Assembly (NCBI GenBank): GCA_022768745.1
Contig: JALELK010000006.1
Coordinates: forward strand, 1-51,877
Source of the DNA: Lachnospiraceae bacterium
Lineage (GTDB): Bacteria > Bacillota > Clostridia > Lachnospirales > Lachnospiraceae
DNA length: 51,877 bases
Reading direction: 5' to 3'
Each line of letters opens with the position of its first letter. The stretch's first letter is position 1. Below the pieces are notes generated by a model that worked only from the letters and a program-made list of their open reading frames with translations, was not told where the DNA came from and did no database searches. A program made the translations under genes and the position numbers. Shown here piece after piece: positions 1 to 10,086 of this stretch.

Positions 1-42
1 AAGAAGTATAACATATACCGTTTTTTTTTTCAAGTTTTCCTT

Positions 43-2799
43 TTACTCTACATTTTTCAGGGCTTCGCTCTGTGGTATTCTTCGGATTTTAAATATCATC
101 AATATGCTGACCAATACATAACTAAGCATTCCCATTACAAACATCCTGACATAACACATCTTCGAAACAATGTATGGAATATATCCGGTCATCTGGGTAT
201 AAAGCATAGAACTAAATATCCAGTGCAGAGTCGCATCCACCAGCGGAATGGCAATCAATAGGGCACCAATCACCACAAAAGATGTGATAACCAGATACAA
301 TTTTCCGATTTCTCCCGTGGTAAATCCCAAAATTTTTGTCATTGCTATGGACTGCATATTCTTTTCAATTACCTGCTTGGTCAATATAAACATCAATAAC
401 AGGAACATAACCACACCAAATCCCTGGAACATAGTCATAAAACTGCCCATAGAGACTCTCATCTGATCCGCCAATTTCGTCAAATCCTTCTCTGTAATAA
501 CGCTTGCCACATCATCAGAATCCAGGTCCGTCAGCTTTTCATCGCTGAAATAACCGGTAAAATAATTTTCTTTCTCATCAAATTTCGTATTAAACTCCTG
601 TCGGTTCATAAAGACAGACAATGCCGCATCGTACTGATAAACACCTGCAATTTTCAAGCTGTATTTATTATCTGAATAAGGATCTTTTAATGTGATTTTA
701 TCCCCTTTTGCAAGCTGATACTTGGCAGCCATACCATTGGAAATCAAAACTTCATTTTGCGGAATGGTCTTTGTAACATACTTGCTGTCCTTTTCAATAC
801 CATATATTGTAATATCATCTGTCATATAATTTTTATAGGATAATTCCAGTGAATTTAAACAATATTTTTCTGCTGATTCATTTTCTGTTTTCACCGTATC
901 CTTCAACACGTATTGATATTTGGCAATCTCACTTTTTTTCACCAATGCGGAATAGTCATCCAATAACGGAACAAACATAGTGCCAAAGATAACCAACACC
1001 CCACCCAGGAAAATTCCGAGGGTCAATGTCAGATAGGCCGGTATGTTCTGAAATAAAATGCGCAGCCGGAATCTTGAAATAAAAGGAATTTTCCGGTTCA
1101 GATGCATGGCTTTTTTTCTCTTTCTCCGGCTCAAATTCCTGCGTAAAAACTGCAGTGGTCCAAGTTTCATCTTGCTGCTTAACACCGCCAGATTAATTAT
1201 AAACATCAAAATAACCGGCACCACTGTAGTGTCTATAAAAGCCTCCATATTAAAGAGAGATTCATAGGTGGCCAGAGAATAACTATTGTAGTAAACATTT
1301 TTAAACACATCTTCAAAAACAGTATATCCTAAAATATTTCCCACCACAGCGGCAACCAGTGTTACTAAAATAGGCAGAACCAAATAATGGCGTACCATTT
1401 CTCCTCTGCTGTAGCCGGACGCACGAAGTGTTCCAATCACCCCTGCCTCCTTTGCTATGGTATTGGATGTGGTAACCGCAAACACAAATGCCAGCACCAC
1501 AATGATAATATAGTCGAAGATAATAGTGGAAGCCTTATCTCCTCCCATATCTTCTCCCGTAAACTGAATTGCCTTATTTGCATATAAAGGTACATAATCA
1601 CTGATAGAGATAATCTCACTCTCATCAATCTTTCGATTGCTGAGTTCATCCAACCGGCTGATTATCGTGCGAAGGTTTGATGTGTTGTATAACCCTGTGG
1701 CGTCAACTTTGTCTGCTACATTGTTAAGGGGAGCTAAATCCAAATCCTGACTGTCCGCATTTTCCGTATTTTCCAATTCCTGCATTGCATTTTGCATGTC
1801 CGTCAATGCGGCTGTGGTTGTTCCCATTTCTCTGGCGACCAGTTCTTCCACGGAAATCCCCTGTTTTGTAGCCGCAATTTGCATGGCCGCCATAGGAATC
1901 TGCTCCTGGGGAACTGACTGCAAAGACATCATATCGTTCATATCCAATGCCGCAACCGCATTTGTTGCTGCACTTGTGGTGGCCTGCTCTGTCCTTGAAG
2001 AAATTGTAGATGCAGCGTTTTTCATCTCATCTTCTAATTGATTCTGCAAGTTTTCTGCTTCTGCCTTCATCTCATCAACCTGTTTTTGCACAATGTCTTT
2101 ATCATATTGTTTAATGTCTTTTTTCAGAACATCCAGCAAATCATCGGATTTTTCTTTTTTTTCTCCTTTCACACTCTCATTATATTTCCAAGCCTGATTA
2201 TAAGAAATGTGCTTGCTTTTTACCCCATCAAATCCATTGGAAGTCATAATTCCGACACCAAAATTGATGGAATCAAACATCATATCTGAGTTCTTTTCAA
2301 AAAGACAACTATAATCCGGGAGGGCAACCAGACCTGTGATAAGAAGTTTTTTGTTATTCAGAGTAATGGTGTCTCCCACGGAAAGATTTGCATTTTTCGC
2401 AAACATACGATCCAATGCAATCTCATTTGTTTTTTGGGGCATCTTCCCTGACATGGTACATACCAGATCCACATCTTCACGCTGCTTATATACCCGGAGA
2501 TTCGCCCCATCTTTTCCAATTTCTTCCTCAAAGTACTGCAAATCATAAAAAGTTATGTCTGCATCCTTTTCTATCTTGCTCAGAAGGTCTTTGTCGGGGG
2601 ATTTATCAAAGACCAGATGACCATCTTCTATATTGTATTTTTCAAAACCTTCATCATAGACCTATTTTACGCTGTTATCCGCAATCAAAAATCCCGAAAC
2701 CAGGCTGATTAACATAACAAGAAACAGAAAAATCACAATATATTTTCCAAAATCCTGTTTAAATTCCCTAAAAAATCTTTTATTTAATGGATTCTTCAT
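43..2799 (-). pseudogene. ABC transporter permease (FtsX/MacB type), interrupted by an in-frame amber stop
   Basis: The reading frame begins with ATG at 2799, 12 bases after the ATPase stop and behind a GAGGTG ribosome site, and would encode about 918 residues. Codon 46 is TAG (2662-2664), directly after the first membrane segment and the residues ADNSVK. The frame stays open from there to TAA at 43. The remainder has the usual plan of a large two-FtsX-domain permease: an extracytoplasmic region with a Gln/Ala-rich coiled-coil stretch, three core membrane helices near the middle, a second extracytoplasmic domain and three C-terminal helices. Such permeases pair with MacB/LolD-like ATPases to export or extract substrates by a mechanical cycle. 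The substrate is unknown. Only TTG-type restart codons follow the stop, so the product is probably not made unless the stop is suppressed or is a sequence error. Confidence 0.85.
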
Positions 2800-2811
2800 C
2801 ATAACACCTCA

Positions 2812-3513
2812 TTACCAATCAATATCTGCCACTGCCATCTTTTCTTCGTTCAGATAGTTCTTACGAATCTGACCATCCTTCAGTTTAATAATACGGTCAG
2901 CCATATTCTTAATGGCATCGTTATGGGTCACTATAATAATGGTATTGTTATATGTCTTATTAATGTGCTCCAGCAGACTTAAAATTTCCTTGGATGTCTT
3001 GTAATCCAAAGCTCCTGTTGGTTCATCACAAAGAAGAATGTCCGGGTTCTTGACCAGTGCCCGGCCAATGGATGTTCTCTGTTGCTGTCCCCCAGAAAGC
3101 TGGGATGGCAATTTATGTCGATGTTCATAAAGTCCCAGTCCTTTTATCACCTCATCCACATCCAGCGGATTTTTGCTCAGATACGCTCCAACTTCAATGT
3201 TTTCCCTGACATTTAAATTCGGAATCAGATTATACATCTGAAAAACGTAACCCAGATGTGTGCGGCGATACTGAGTCAATTTCTTTTCACTCATATCCTC
3301 CGTCTTTTCCCCATCAATGGCAATATACCCTTCATCTGCTGTATCAATTCCGCCAATAATATTCAAAAGTGTTGACTTCCCGGAACCGGAGGGCCCAAGT
3401 AAAACACATATTTCTCCTTTTTCAATATCAATGTTTACATCATTTAACACATTGACAAAGCTTTCTCCTTCTCCGTAATGCTTTTTAATTCCGCTGATTT
3501 CTACAAAACTCAT
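2812..3513 (-). CDS. ABC transporter ATP-binding protein, MacB/LolD-like
   Basis: A 233-residue ATPase with all nucleotide-binding motifs: Walker A GPSGSGKST near residue 40, signature LSGGQQQR near 140, Walker B ILLCDEPTG near 160, and a switch histidine in IIVTHND near 198. It belongs to the family that drives FtsX-type permeases in antimicrobial-peptide resistance, lipoprotein release or toxin export. The partner permease follows immediately. The gene is first in its operon, behind a promoter (3563-3592) flanked by repeats that could bind a repressor. No regulator or sensor kinase gene is beside it in the window. The domain assignment is firm; the substrate is not inferable. Confidence 0.93.
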   Translation of the reverse strand: MSFVEISGIKKHYGEGESFVNVLNDVNIDIEKGEICVLLGPSGSGKSTLLNIIGGIDTADEGYIAIDGEKTEDMSEKKLTQYRRTHLGYVFQMYNLIPNLNVRENIEVGAYLSKNPLDVDEVIKGLGLYEHRHKLPSQLSGGQQQRTSIGRALVKNPDILLCDEPTGALDYKTSKEILSLLEHINKTYNNTIIIVTHNDAIKNMADRIIKLKDGQIRKNYLNEEKMAVADIDW

Positions 3514-3540
3514 AGCTCCGCCTTTTTACCTGACCTTGTT

Positions 3541-3577
3541 GTTAGTCTTATCTAACTTCAATATTCTATATCTAACT
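3541..3577 (-). promoter_or_regulatory. Operator-like repeats over the ABC operon promoter
   Basis: The inverted repeat GTTAG-N6-CTAAC occupies 3541-3556, close to the expected transcription start. The nonamer TATCTAACT occurs at 3549-3557 and again at 3569-3577, the second copy lying in the promoter spacer. This arrangement is typical of a repressor site. Assignment to a TetR- or PadR-like protein would be inference. Confidence 0.45.
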
Positions 3578-3592
3578 GGCAGGTTATGTCAA
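3563..3592 (-). promoter_or_regulatory. Promoter of the ABC transporter operon
   Basis: Read on the minus strand, TTGACA (3592-3587) is followed after 18 bases by TAGAAT (3568-3563), a good vegetative sigma-A match. The predicted leader before the ATPase start is about 45 bases. Confidence 0.6.
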
Positions 3593-3645
3593 GTCCGTTT
3601 CATTCAAAAGGCATTTCTTGAGTCTTTGCCTCGTCTTATGTGCAA

Positions 3646-3678
3646 CAAAAAAGGACCCTGGGAAAATCCCAAGATCCT
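3646..3678 (-). terminator. Intrinsic terminator after gdhA
   Basis: A 12-bp stem (3652-3678) with G-U pairs only in the minus-strand transcript and a three-base loop is followed by a run of six T. It ends the gdhA transcript. Confidence 0.9.
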
Positions 3679-3702
3679 CTATAAATAAATTCTGCAGTTA
3701 TT

Positions 3703-5189
<1,487 letters not shown>

Positions 5190-5253
5190 TGTTCTTTTTG
5201 CAAGTTGACATTTCAAAACTTTCATTTCTATTTTTTCAAGAAGCATATCCTCT

Positions 5254-5958
5254 CTAGAAAATATACCGGGCCAGTAGATATAGTATCAACAAATGTACCG
5301 GATAAAAGATATAGAAAAACCACTTGTGAAACGGATGATTACTTCCCCTTTCGCCATTATAAAAGAACCGCAAAACCAAAGGAACCATCATGATTCCCAA
5401 ATTAAATACTCCGGCCCACCAGGGTTCTCTCCCAAGGGAAAAGCAAAAAGTTGCCAGCAGACACAAAAAAGTATATTTTCGCCCTCTCTCTTTTTCATTG
5501 TACTGATATTGAAATAAAACCAACGGCCACACCACGTCAAAAATAGCCCAATCTCCGGGTATGGATAGTAAAATCAGCCCTGCCACCAGAATCGATTTCA
5601 CTGTTTCAGAGCATTTTCCCTTATCCCATATCCACATGGCCAAAAAACCTAAGAACAGCGTGTACATTACACTAAAATGTATAGACGGCCAATAATTTGC
5701 CTCAAAAAGACTAAAGGGAATCCATGAAATCAATGAGAATATCCCCAATCTCATACCATACTTAAATTTGTTCCTTGTATGAATGTAACCCTCTGCCAGG
5801 AAAAACCCCATGGTAGGTCCTGTAAGTCTCCCTATAAAATGCATCAACTGTCCTAAACCACTTGCCAGTGGCACAAACGCCCATGCAATATGGTCAATCA
5901 GCATAGCAACAATTACCAGGTATTTTAGTTGGTTACGATTTAAAGATATCCTTTGCAT
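5254..5958 (-). CDS. TraX-family integral membrane protein
   Basis: The 234-residue protein is strongly hydrophobic, with about seven membrane segments. The N-terminal MLIDHIAW, the GRLTGPTMGFFLAEGY stretch and the C-terminal YPVHLLILYLL are characteristic of the TraX family. TraX of the F plasmid acetylates the N terminus of pilin. Chromosomal Firmicute members have no pilin context and probably acetylate something else, with relatives among the acyltransferase-3 proteins. No conjugation genes are near, so the substrate is unknown. It follows the purB terminator and ends upstream of the gdhA promoter. Its ribosome site (AGAAGGGA) is rather far from the ATG. Confidence 0.85.
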   Translation of the reverse strand: MQRISLNRNQLKYLVIVAMLIDHIAWAFVPLASGLGQLMHFIGRLTGPTMGFFLAEGYIHTRNKFKYGMRLGIFSLISWIPFSLFEANYWPSIHFSVMYTLFLGFLAMWIWDKGKCSETVKSILVAGLILLSIPGDWAIFDVVWPLVLFQYQYNEKERGRKYTFLCLLATFCFSLGREPWWAGVFNLGIMMVPLVLRFFYNGERGSNHPFHKWFFYIFYPVHLLILYLLARYIF

Positions 5959-5992
5959 AAATAAAAATGTTCCCTTCTCCTATCTATAATAC

Positions 5993-6025
5993 AAAAAGTC
6001 GGTGAAAAAACTTCCACCGACTTTT
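5993..6025 (-). terminator. Intrinsic terminator after purB
   Basis: Arms AAAAGTCGGTG and CACCGACTTTTT form a perfect 11-bp stem followed by T residues on the minus strand. It closes the gpmI-purC-purB transcript. Confidence 0.9.
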
Positions 6026-6060
6026 ACGTCTATGTTGCAACGCCCTTGTCCGTAAAAAGA

Positions 6061-7512
6061 TTATACATTAATCTCTGCTGTCACGCCAAGTATCTCCTTA
6101 TTTTCATCAAGGATTGGCTGAATAACCTCTTCCAGATACTTCTCTACCTGTCGCGGAGAACGTCCCACATATTTCTCAGGCTGCATGGTTGCTTCCAGTT
6201 CTTCCAATCCCATTGGGAATTCATCATCAGCTGCAATCAATTCCAAAAGGTTATTTTCTTTTCCTTCTACCTTTACAGTCTTGCCTGCTTCCATAGAAAG
6301 AGTACGAATCTTTTCATGTAAATCCTGACGGTTTCCGCCATTCTTTACAGCGTCCATCATAATATTTTCTGTAGCCATAAATGGCAATTCGCTACGCAAA
6401 CGCTTCTCGACAACCTTTGGATATACCACTAAGCCATCCACAACATTCAAGCACAAATCTAAAACACCATCACAGGCTAAGAAGCCCTCTGCAACGGAAA
6501 GTCTCTTGTTTGCCGAATCATCTAAGGTTCTCTCAAACCACTGTGTAGCTGAGGTGATTGCCGGATTCAAAGCGTCAATAATCACATATCTTGAAAGGGA
6601 AGCAATTCTCTCACTTCTCATAGGATTACGCTTGTATGCCATAGCAGATGAACCAATCTGACTCTTTTCAAATGGTTCCTCAATTTCCTTCAAGTGCTGA
6701 AGCAGACGAATGTCATTAGACATCTTATGGGCAGAAGCTGCAATACCAGCTAAAATATTGCACACTCTGGTATCTACCTTTCTGGAATAGGTCTGTCCGG
6801 AAACCGGATAACATTTTTCAAATCCCATTTTCTTGGCAATCATAGGATCAATCTTGTCAATGGTCTCATTGTCTCCCTGGAACAATTCCAAGAAGCTGGC
6901 CTGGGTTCCTGTGGTTCCCTTGGAGCCTAAAAGTTTCAAAGTAGAAAGCACATAATCCAAATCTTCCAAATCCATTACAAACTCATTAAGCCAAAGAGTT
7001 GCTCTCTTGCCAACCGTTGTAGGCTGCGCAGGCTGAAAATGAGTAAATGCCAAGGTAGGCATGTCCTTATACTTGTCTGCAAACTTAGCCAACTCTGCTA
7101 TTACGTTTACAAGCTTCTTGCGAATCAGTAACAGCGCATCTCTCATAATAATAATGTCTGTATTATCTCCAACGTAGCATGAAGTTGCTCCCAAGTGAAT
7201 AATTCCGGCTGCCTTAGGACACTGCTGTCCATAGGCATAAACATGACTCATTACATCGTGACGAACCTGTGCTTCTCTAGCCTTTGCCACATCATAATTA
7301 ATGTCATTCACATGGGTCTTCATCTCATCTATCATTTCCTGAGTGATAACCGGTTTTCCGTCCTGGCTCAACCCAAGTTCCATCTCTGTCTCTGCCAAAG
7401 CAATCCACAATTTTCTCCATGTGGAAAACTTTTTGTCAGGAGAAAAAATATACTGCATCTCCTTGCTGGCATAACGTTCTGAAAGTGGACTGTTGTATCT
7501 GTCTGTACTCAT
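6061..7512 (-). CDS. purB: Adenylosuccinate lyase
   Basis: A 483-residue fumarase/aspartase superfamily enzyme that removes fumarate from SAICAR and from adenylosuccinate, the eighth step of IMP synthesis and the last step to AMP. The family signature GSSAMAYKRNP is near residue 285 and the catalytic-histidine segment TLAFTHFQPAQPTTVGKRA is near 150. It begins with SPLSERYAS, as in the longer adenylosuccinate lyase subtype found in Clostridia and animals. AAAGGAG precedes the ATG. It lies 33 bases after purC, and the two act in consecutive steps, so they are surely co-transcribed. Confidence 0.96.
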   Translation of the reverse strand: MSTDRYNSPLSERYASKEMQYIFSPDKKFSTWRKLWIALAETEMELGLSQDGKPVITQEMIDEMKTHVNDINYDVAKAREAQVRHDVMSHVYAYGQQCPKAAGIIHLGATSCYVGDNTDIIIMRDALLLIRKKLVNVIAELAKFADKYKDMPTLAFTHFQPAQPTTVGKRATLWLNEFVMDLEDLDYVLSTLKLLGSKGTTGTQASFLELFQGDNETIDKIDPMIAKKMGFEKCYPVSGQTYSRKVDTRVCNILAGIAASAHKMSNDIRLLQHLKEIEEPFEKSQIGSSAMAYKRNPMRSERIASLSRYVIIDALNPAITSATQWFERTLDDSANKRLSVAEGFLACDGVLDLCLNVVDGLVVYPKVVEKRLRSELPFMATENIMMDAVKNGGNRQDLHEKIRTLSMEAGKTVKVEGKENNLLELIAADDEFPMGLEELEATMQPEKYVGRSPRQVEKYLEEVIQPILDENKEILGVTAEINV

Positions 7513-7545
7513 AAATTGCTCCTTTAAACTAATTATTCTCTATTA

Positions 7546-8412
7546 CTACGCCTCAAGTTTCTTTCCTGTCAGCATCTCATATGCCTCTTTGTATTTTGCA
7601 ATTGTCTTGTCAATTACATCATCAGGAAGAAGATAATCACTATCCGGATTTGCTTTCAACCAATCACGAACAAACTGCTTATCAAAAGAAGGCTGTCCCT
7701 TTCCTGCAACATAACCATCCAAAGGCCAGAATCTGGAGCTGTCCGGAGTCAGCATTTCATCTGCAAGAACTACGTTTCCGTCCTCATCCAAACCAAATTC
7801 AAACTTGGTATCTGCAATAATAATGCCCTTTGTCAACGCATAGTCTGCACACTTATTGTAAAGTTTTAAGGTGCAATCCTTAATCTGAGCGGCATAATCT
7901 GCGCCCTTTCCAGGATATATTTTCTCCAAAATCTCAACAGATTTCTCAAAGGAAATATTTTCGTCATGAAGACCAATCTCTGCTTTTGTGGAAGGTGTGT
8001 AAATCGCCTCCGGCAATTTTTCTGATTCCTGTAATCCTTCCGGCAACTTAATTCCGCAGACAGTTCCGTTTTCTTTGTAGCTTGCCCAACCGCTACCGGT
8101 GATATATCCACGCACAATACACTCAATTGGAAGCATCTCCAATTTCTTGCACATCATACTCTTTCCCTTGTACTCATCATTCTGGAAAAATTCCGGCATA
8201 TCCTTTGTATCTACAGAAATCATATGGTTTGGCACAATATCCTTTGTAAAGTCAAACCAGAACTTTGACATCTGTGTCAACACAGTTCCCTTATCTACAA
8301 TTTTGTTCTTTAAGATTACATCAAAGGCAGAAATACGGTCTGTTGCAACCATAATGATGCTGTCTCCATTGTCATAAACCTCGCGAACTTTACCTTCCTT
8401 CATTGGTTTCAT
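7546..8412 (-). CDS. purC: Phosphoribosylaminoimidazole-succinocarboxamide synthase (SAICAR synthetase)
   Basis: This 288-residue ATP-grasp-like enzyme joins aspartate to CAIR with ATP. It starts with GKVREVYDNGD, the nucleotide-binding beginning typical of PurC, and contains the family segments VRGYITGSGW, GLHDENISFEKS and IIADTKFEFGLD. The last two hold the carboxylate-binding and metal-binding residues. It is on the longer side of the family (bacterial members are often about 240). GGGAGG lies seven bases before the start. It follows gpmI by 26 bases without an intervening terminator, placing purine synthesis downstream of a glycolytic gene. Confidence 0.96.
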   Translation of the reverse strand: MKPMKEGKVREVYDNGDSIIMVATDRISAFDVILKNKIVDKGTVLTQMSKFWFDFTKDIVPNHMISVDTKDMPEFFQNDEYKGKSMMCKKLEMLPIECIVRGYITGSGWASYKENGTVCGIKLPEGLQESEKLPEAIYTPSTKAEIGLHDENISFEKSVEILEKIYPGKGADYAAQIKDCTLKLYNKCADYALTKGIIIADTKFEFGLDEDGNVVLADEMLTPDSSRFWPLDGYVAGKGQPSFDKQFVRDWLKANPDSDYLLPDDVIDKTIAKYKEAYEMLTGKKLEA

Positions 8413-8438
8413 CTTATATTTCCTCCCTATTAAATTAT

Positions 8439-9980
8439 TTATTTCTTAATCAGTAGTGATTTACCTGTCATCTCTTCCGGCTGTTCCATACCCATAAGTT
8501 CAATCAATGTAGGAACAATGTCTGCCAGACATCCGTTTTCCCGTAATCCATAGGACTCGTCTGCATTTACCAAAATAAATGGTACCGGGTTGGTTGTATG
8601 CGCGGTAAATGGTTCTCCTGTCTTATAATCAATCAACTGCTCACAGTTTCCGTGGTCAGCGCAAACAAACATTACACCATCTACTTCCTTTAACGCCTCA
8701 ACTGCTCGTCCTACACAGATATCCACTGCTTCCACTGCGGCAATTGCTGCAGACTCGATTCCGGTGTGTCCCACCATATCCGGATTAGCGAAGTTGATAA
8801 TAATCACGTCATATTTGTCAGAGCGGATTGCCTCACAAAGACGATCGCATACCTCATAGGCGCTCATCTCAGGCTGCAAATCATAGGTAGCAACCTTTGG
8901 AGACTTTACAAGAATTCTCTCCTCACCAGGATTTGGCTCTTCCACACCACCGTTGAAGAAGAAGGTTACATGTGCGTATTTCTCTGTCTCTGCAATTCTC
9001 GCCTGAGTCTTTCCGTTCTTTGCCAAGAACTCACCAAAGGTATTGTGAAGTTCTACCTTGTGGAAAGCAATTTCTTTATTTGGAATTGTAACATCGTACT
9101 CTGTGAAGCATACGTATGTCACATCCAGTCTCTCACCTCTGTCAAATCCGTCAAACTCATCTGCGCAGAAAGCTCTGGTAATTTCTCTGGCACGATCCGG
9201 TCTGAAGTTAAAGAAAATCACACTGTCTTTATCCTGAACTTTTCCAACCGGTGCACCATTTTCTGTAATCACAGTAGGAAGTACAAATTCATCTGTGGTC
9301 TCAGCGTCATAGGATGCCTTCATTGCACTGACTGCATCTGTGGCCTGTACGCCCTCGCCCTTAGTCAAAGCATCATATGCCTTTTGCACACGATCCCAAC
9401 GGTTATCACGATCCATTGCGTAATAACGTCCGCAAAGACTGGCAATCTTGCCTACACCGATTTCCTTCATTTTCTGCTCTAACTCTTCAACAAAGGTAAC
9501 ACCACTGGTCGGAGCTGTATCACGTCCATCTAAGAAGCAATGTACAAATACTTTATCCAATCCCTGACGTTTTGCCATCTCAAGAAGTCCATAGAGATGT
9601 GTGTTATGGCTGTGTACACCACCGTCTGACAACAATCCATAAAGGTGAAGCGCACTTCCGTTTTCCTTTGCATTGTTCATAGCGTCTAACAAAGCAGGAT
9701 TTTCAAAGAAAGTACCATCTTCGATTTCCTTTGTAATACGGGTCAATTCCTGATATACAATTCGTCCTGCGCCCATATTCAAATGTCCAACTTCTGAGTT
9801 ACCCATCTGTCCATCAGGAAGACCTACTGCAAGTCCGCTTGCATAACCCTTGACATAAGGATACTCCTTCATTAAAGCATCAATGTTTGGTGTTTTTGCC
9901 TCAAAAACTGCATTGGCCTGATGTTTGTCATTCAAGCCAAAACCATCTAAAATCATTAAAACTGCCGGCTTTTTACTCAT
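8439..9980 (-). CDS. gpmI: 2,3-bisphosphoglycerate-independent phosphoglycerate mutase
   Basis: A 513-residue, manganese-dependent enzyme of the alkaline phosphatase superfamily that interconverts 3- and 2-phosphoglycerate. It opens with VLMILDGFGLND (metal-binding Asp) and has the phosphoserine motif MGNSEVGHLNMG near residue 60, DGRDTAPTSG near 152 and VCADHGNCEQ and FTAHTTNPVPF towards the C terminus. The start is set at 9980 because AGAGGAG lies seven bases upstream; an in-frame ATG 18 bases earlier overlaps that ribosome site. It is first in a probable operon with purC and purB. Confidence 0.96.
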   Translation of the reverse strand: MSKKPAVLMILDGFGLNDKHQANAVFEAKTPNIDALMKEYPYVKGYASGLAVGLPDGQMGNSEVGHLNMGAGRIVYQELTRITKEIEDGTFFENPALLDAMNNAKENGSALHLYGLLSDGGVHSHNTHLYGLLEMAKRQGLDKVFVHCFLDGRDTAPTSGVTFVEELEQKMKEIGVGKIASLCGRYYAMDRDNRWDRVQKAYDALTKGEGVQATDAVSAMKASYDAETTDEFVLPTVITENGAPVGKVQDKDSVIFFNFRPDRAREITRAFCADEFDGFDRGERLDVTYVCFTEYDVTIPNKEIAFHKVELHNTFGEFLAKNGKTQARIAETEKYAHVTFFFNGGVEEPNPGEERILVKSPKVATYDLQPEMSAYEVCDRLCEAIRSDKYDVIIINFANPDMVGHTGIESAAIAAVEAVDICVGRAVEALKEVDGVMFVCADHGNCEQLIDYKTGEPFTAHTTNPVPFILVNADESYGLRENGCLADIVPTLIELMGMEQPEEMTGKSLLIKK

Positions 9981-10012
9981 CTTTTTCTCCTCTTTCATTT
10001 ACTGTAATAGTT

Positions 10013-10041
10013 CTAATATTATTCTAAAGATATTATGTCAA
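10013..10041 (-). promoter_or_regulatory. Probable gpmI-purC-purB promoter
   Basis: TTGACA (10041-10036) with a 17-base spacer to TATTAG (10018-10013) on the minus strand. Another register using TAATAT is possible, so the exact -10 element is uncertain. Confidence 0.45.
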
Positions 10042-10086
10042 AAATCAATGGACACAATATCCAAAAAATACCATAGTTTTCAACCT

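Noticed and set aside
5254-5958. TraX-family gene as a sign of a conjugative element
   Set aside because: No relaxase, coupling protein or type IV secretion genes are near; chromosomal TraX-like proteins are common in Firmicutes.
8766-9482. A 238-codon open frame on the plus strand inside gpmI
   Set aside because: It is antisense to a perfectly conserved gpmI, has no ribosome site and no recognisable domain.
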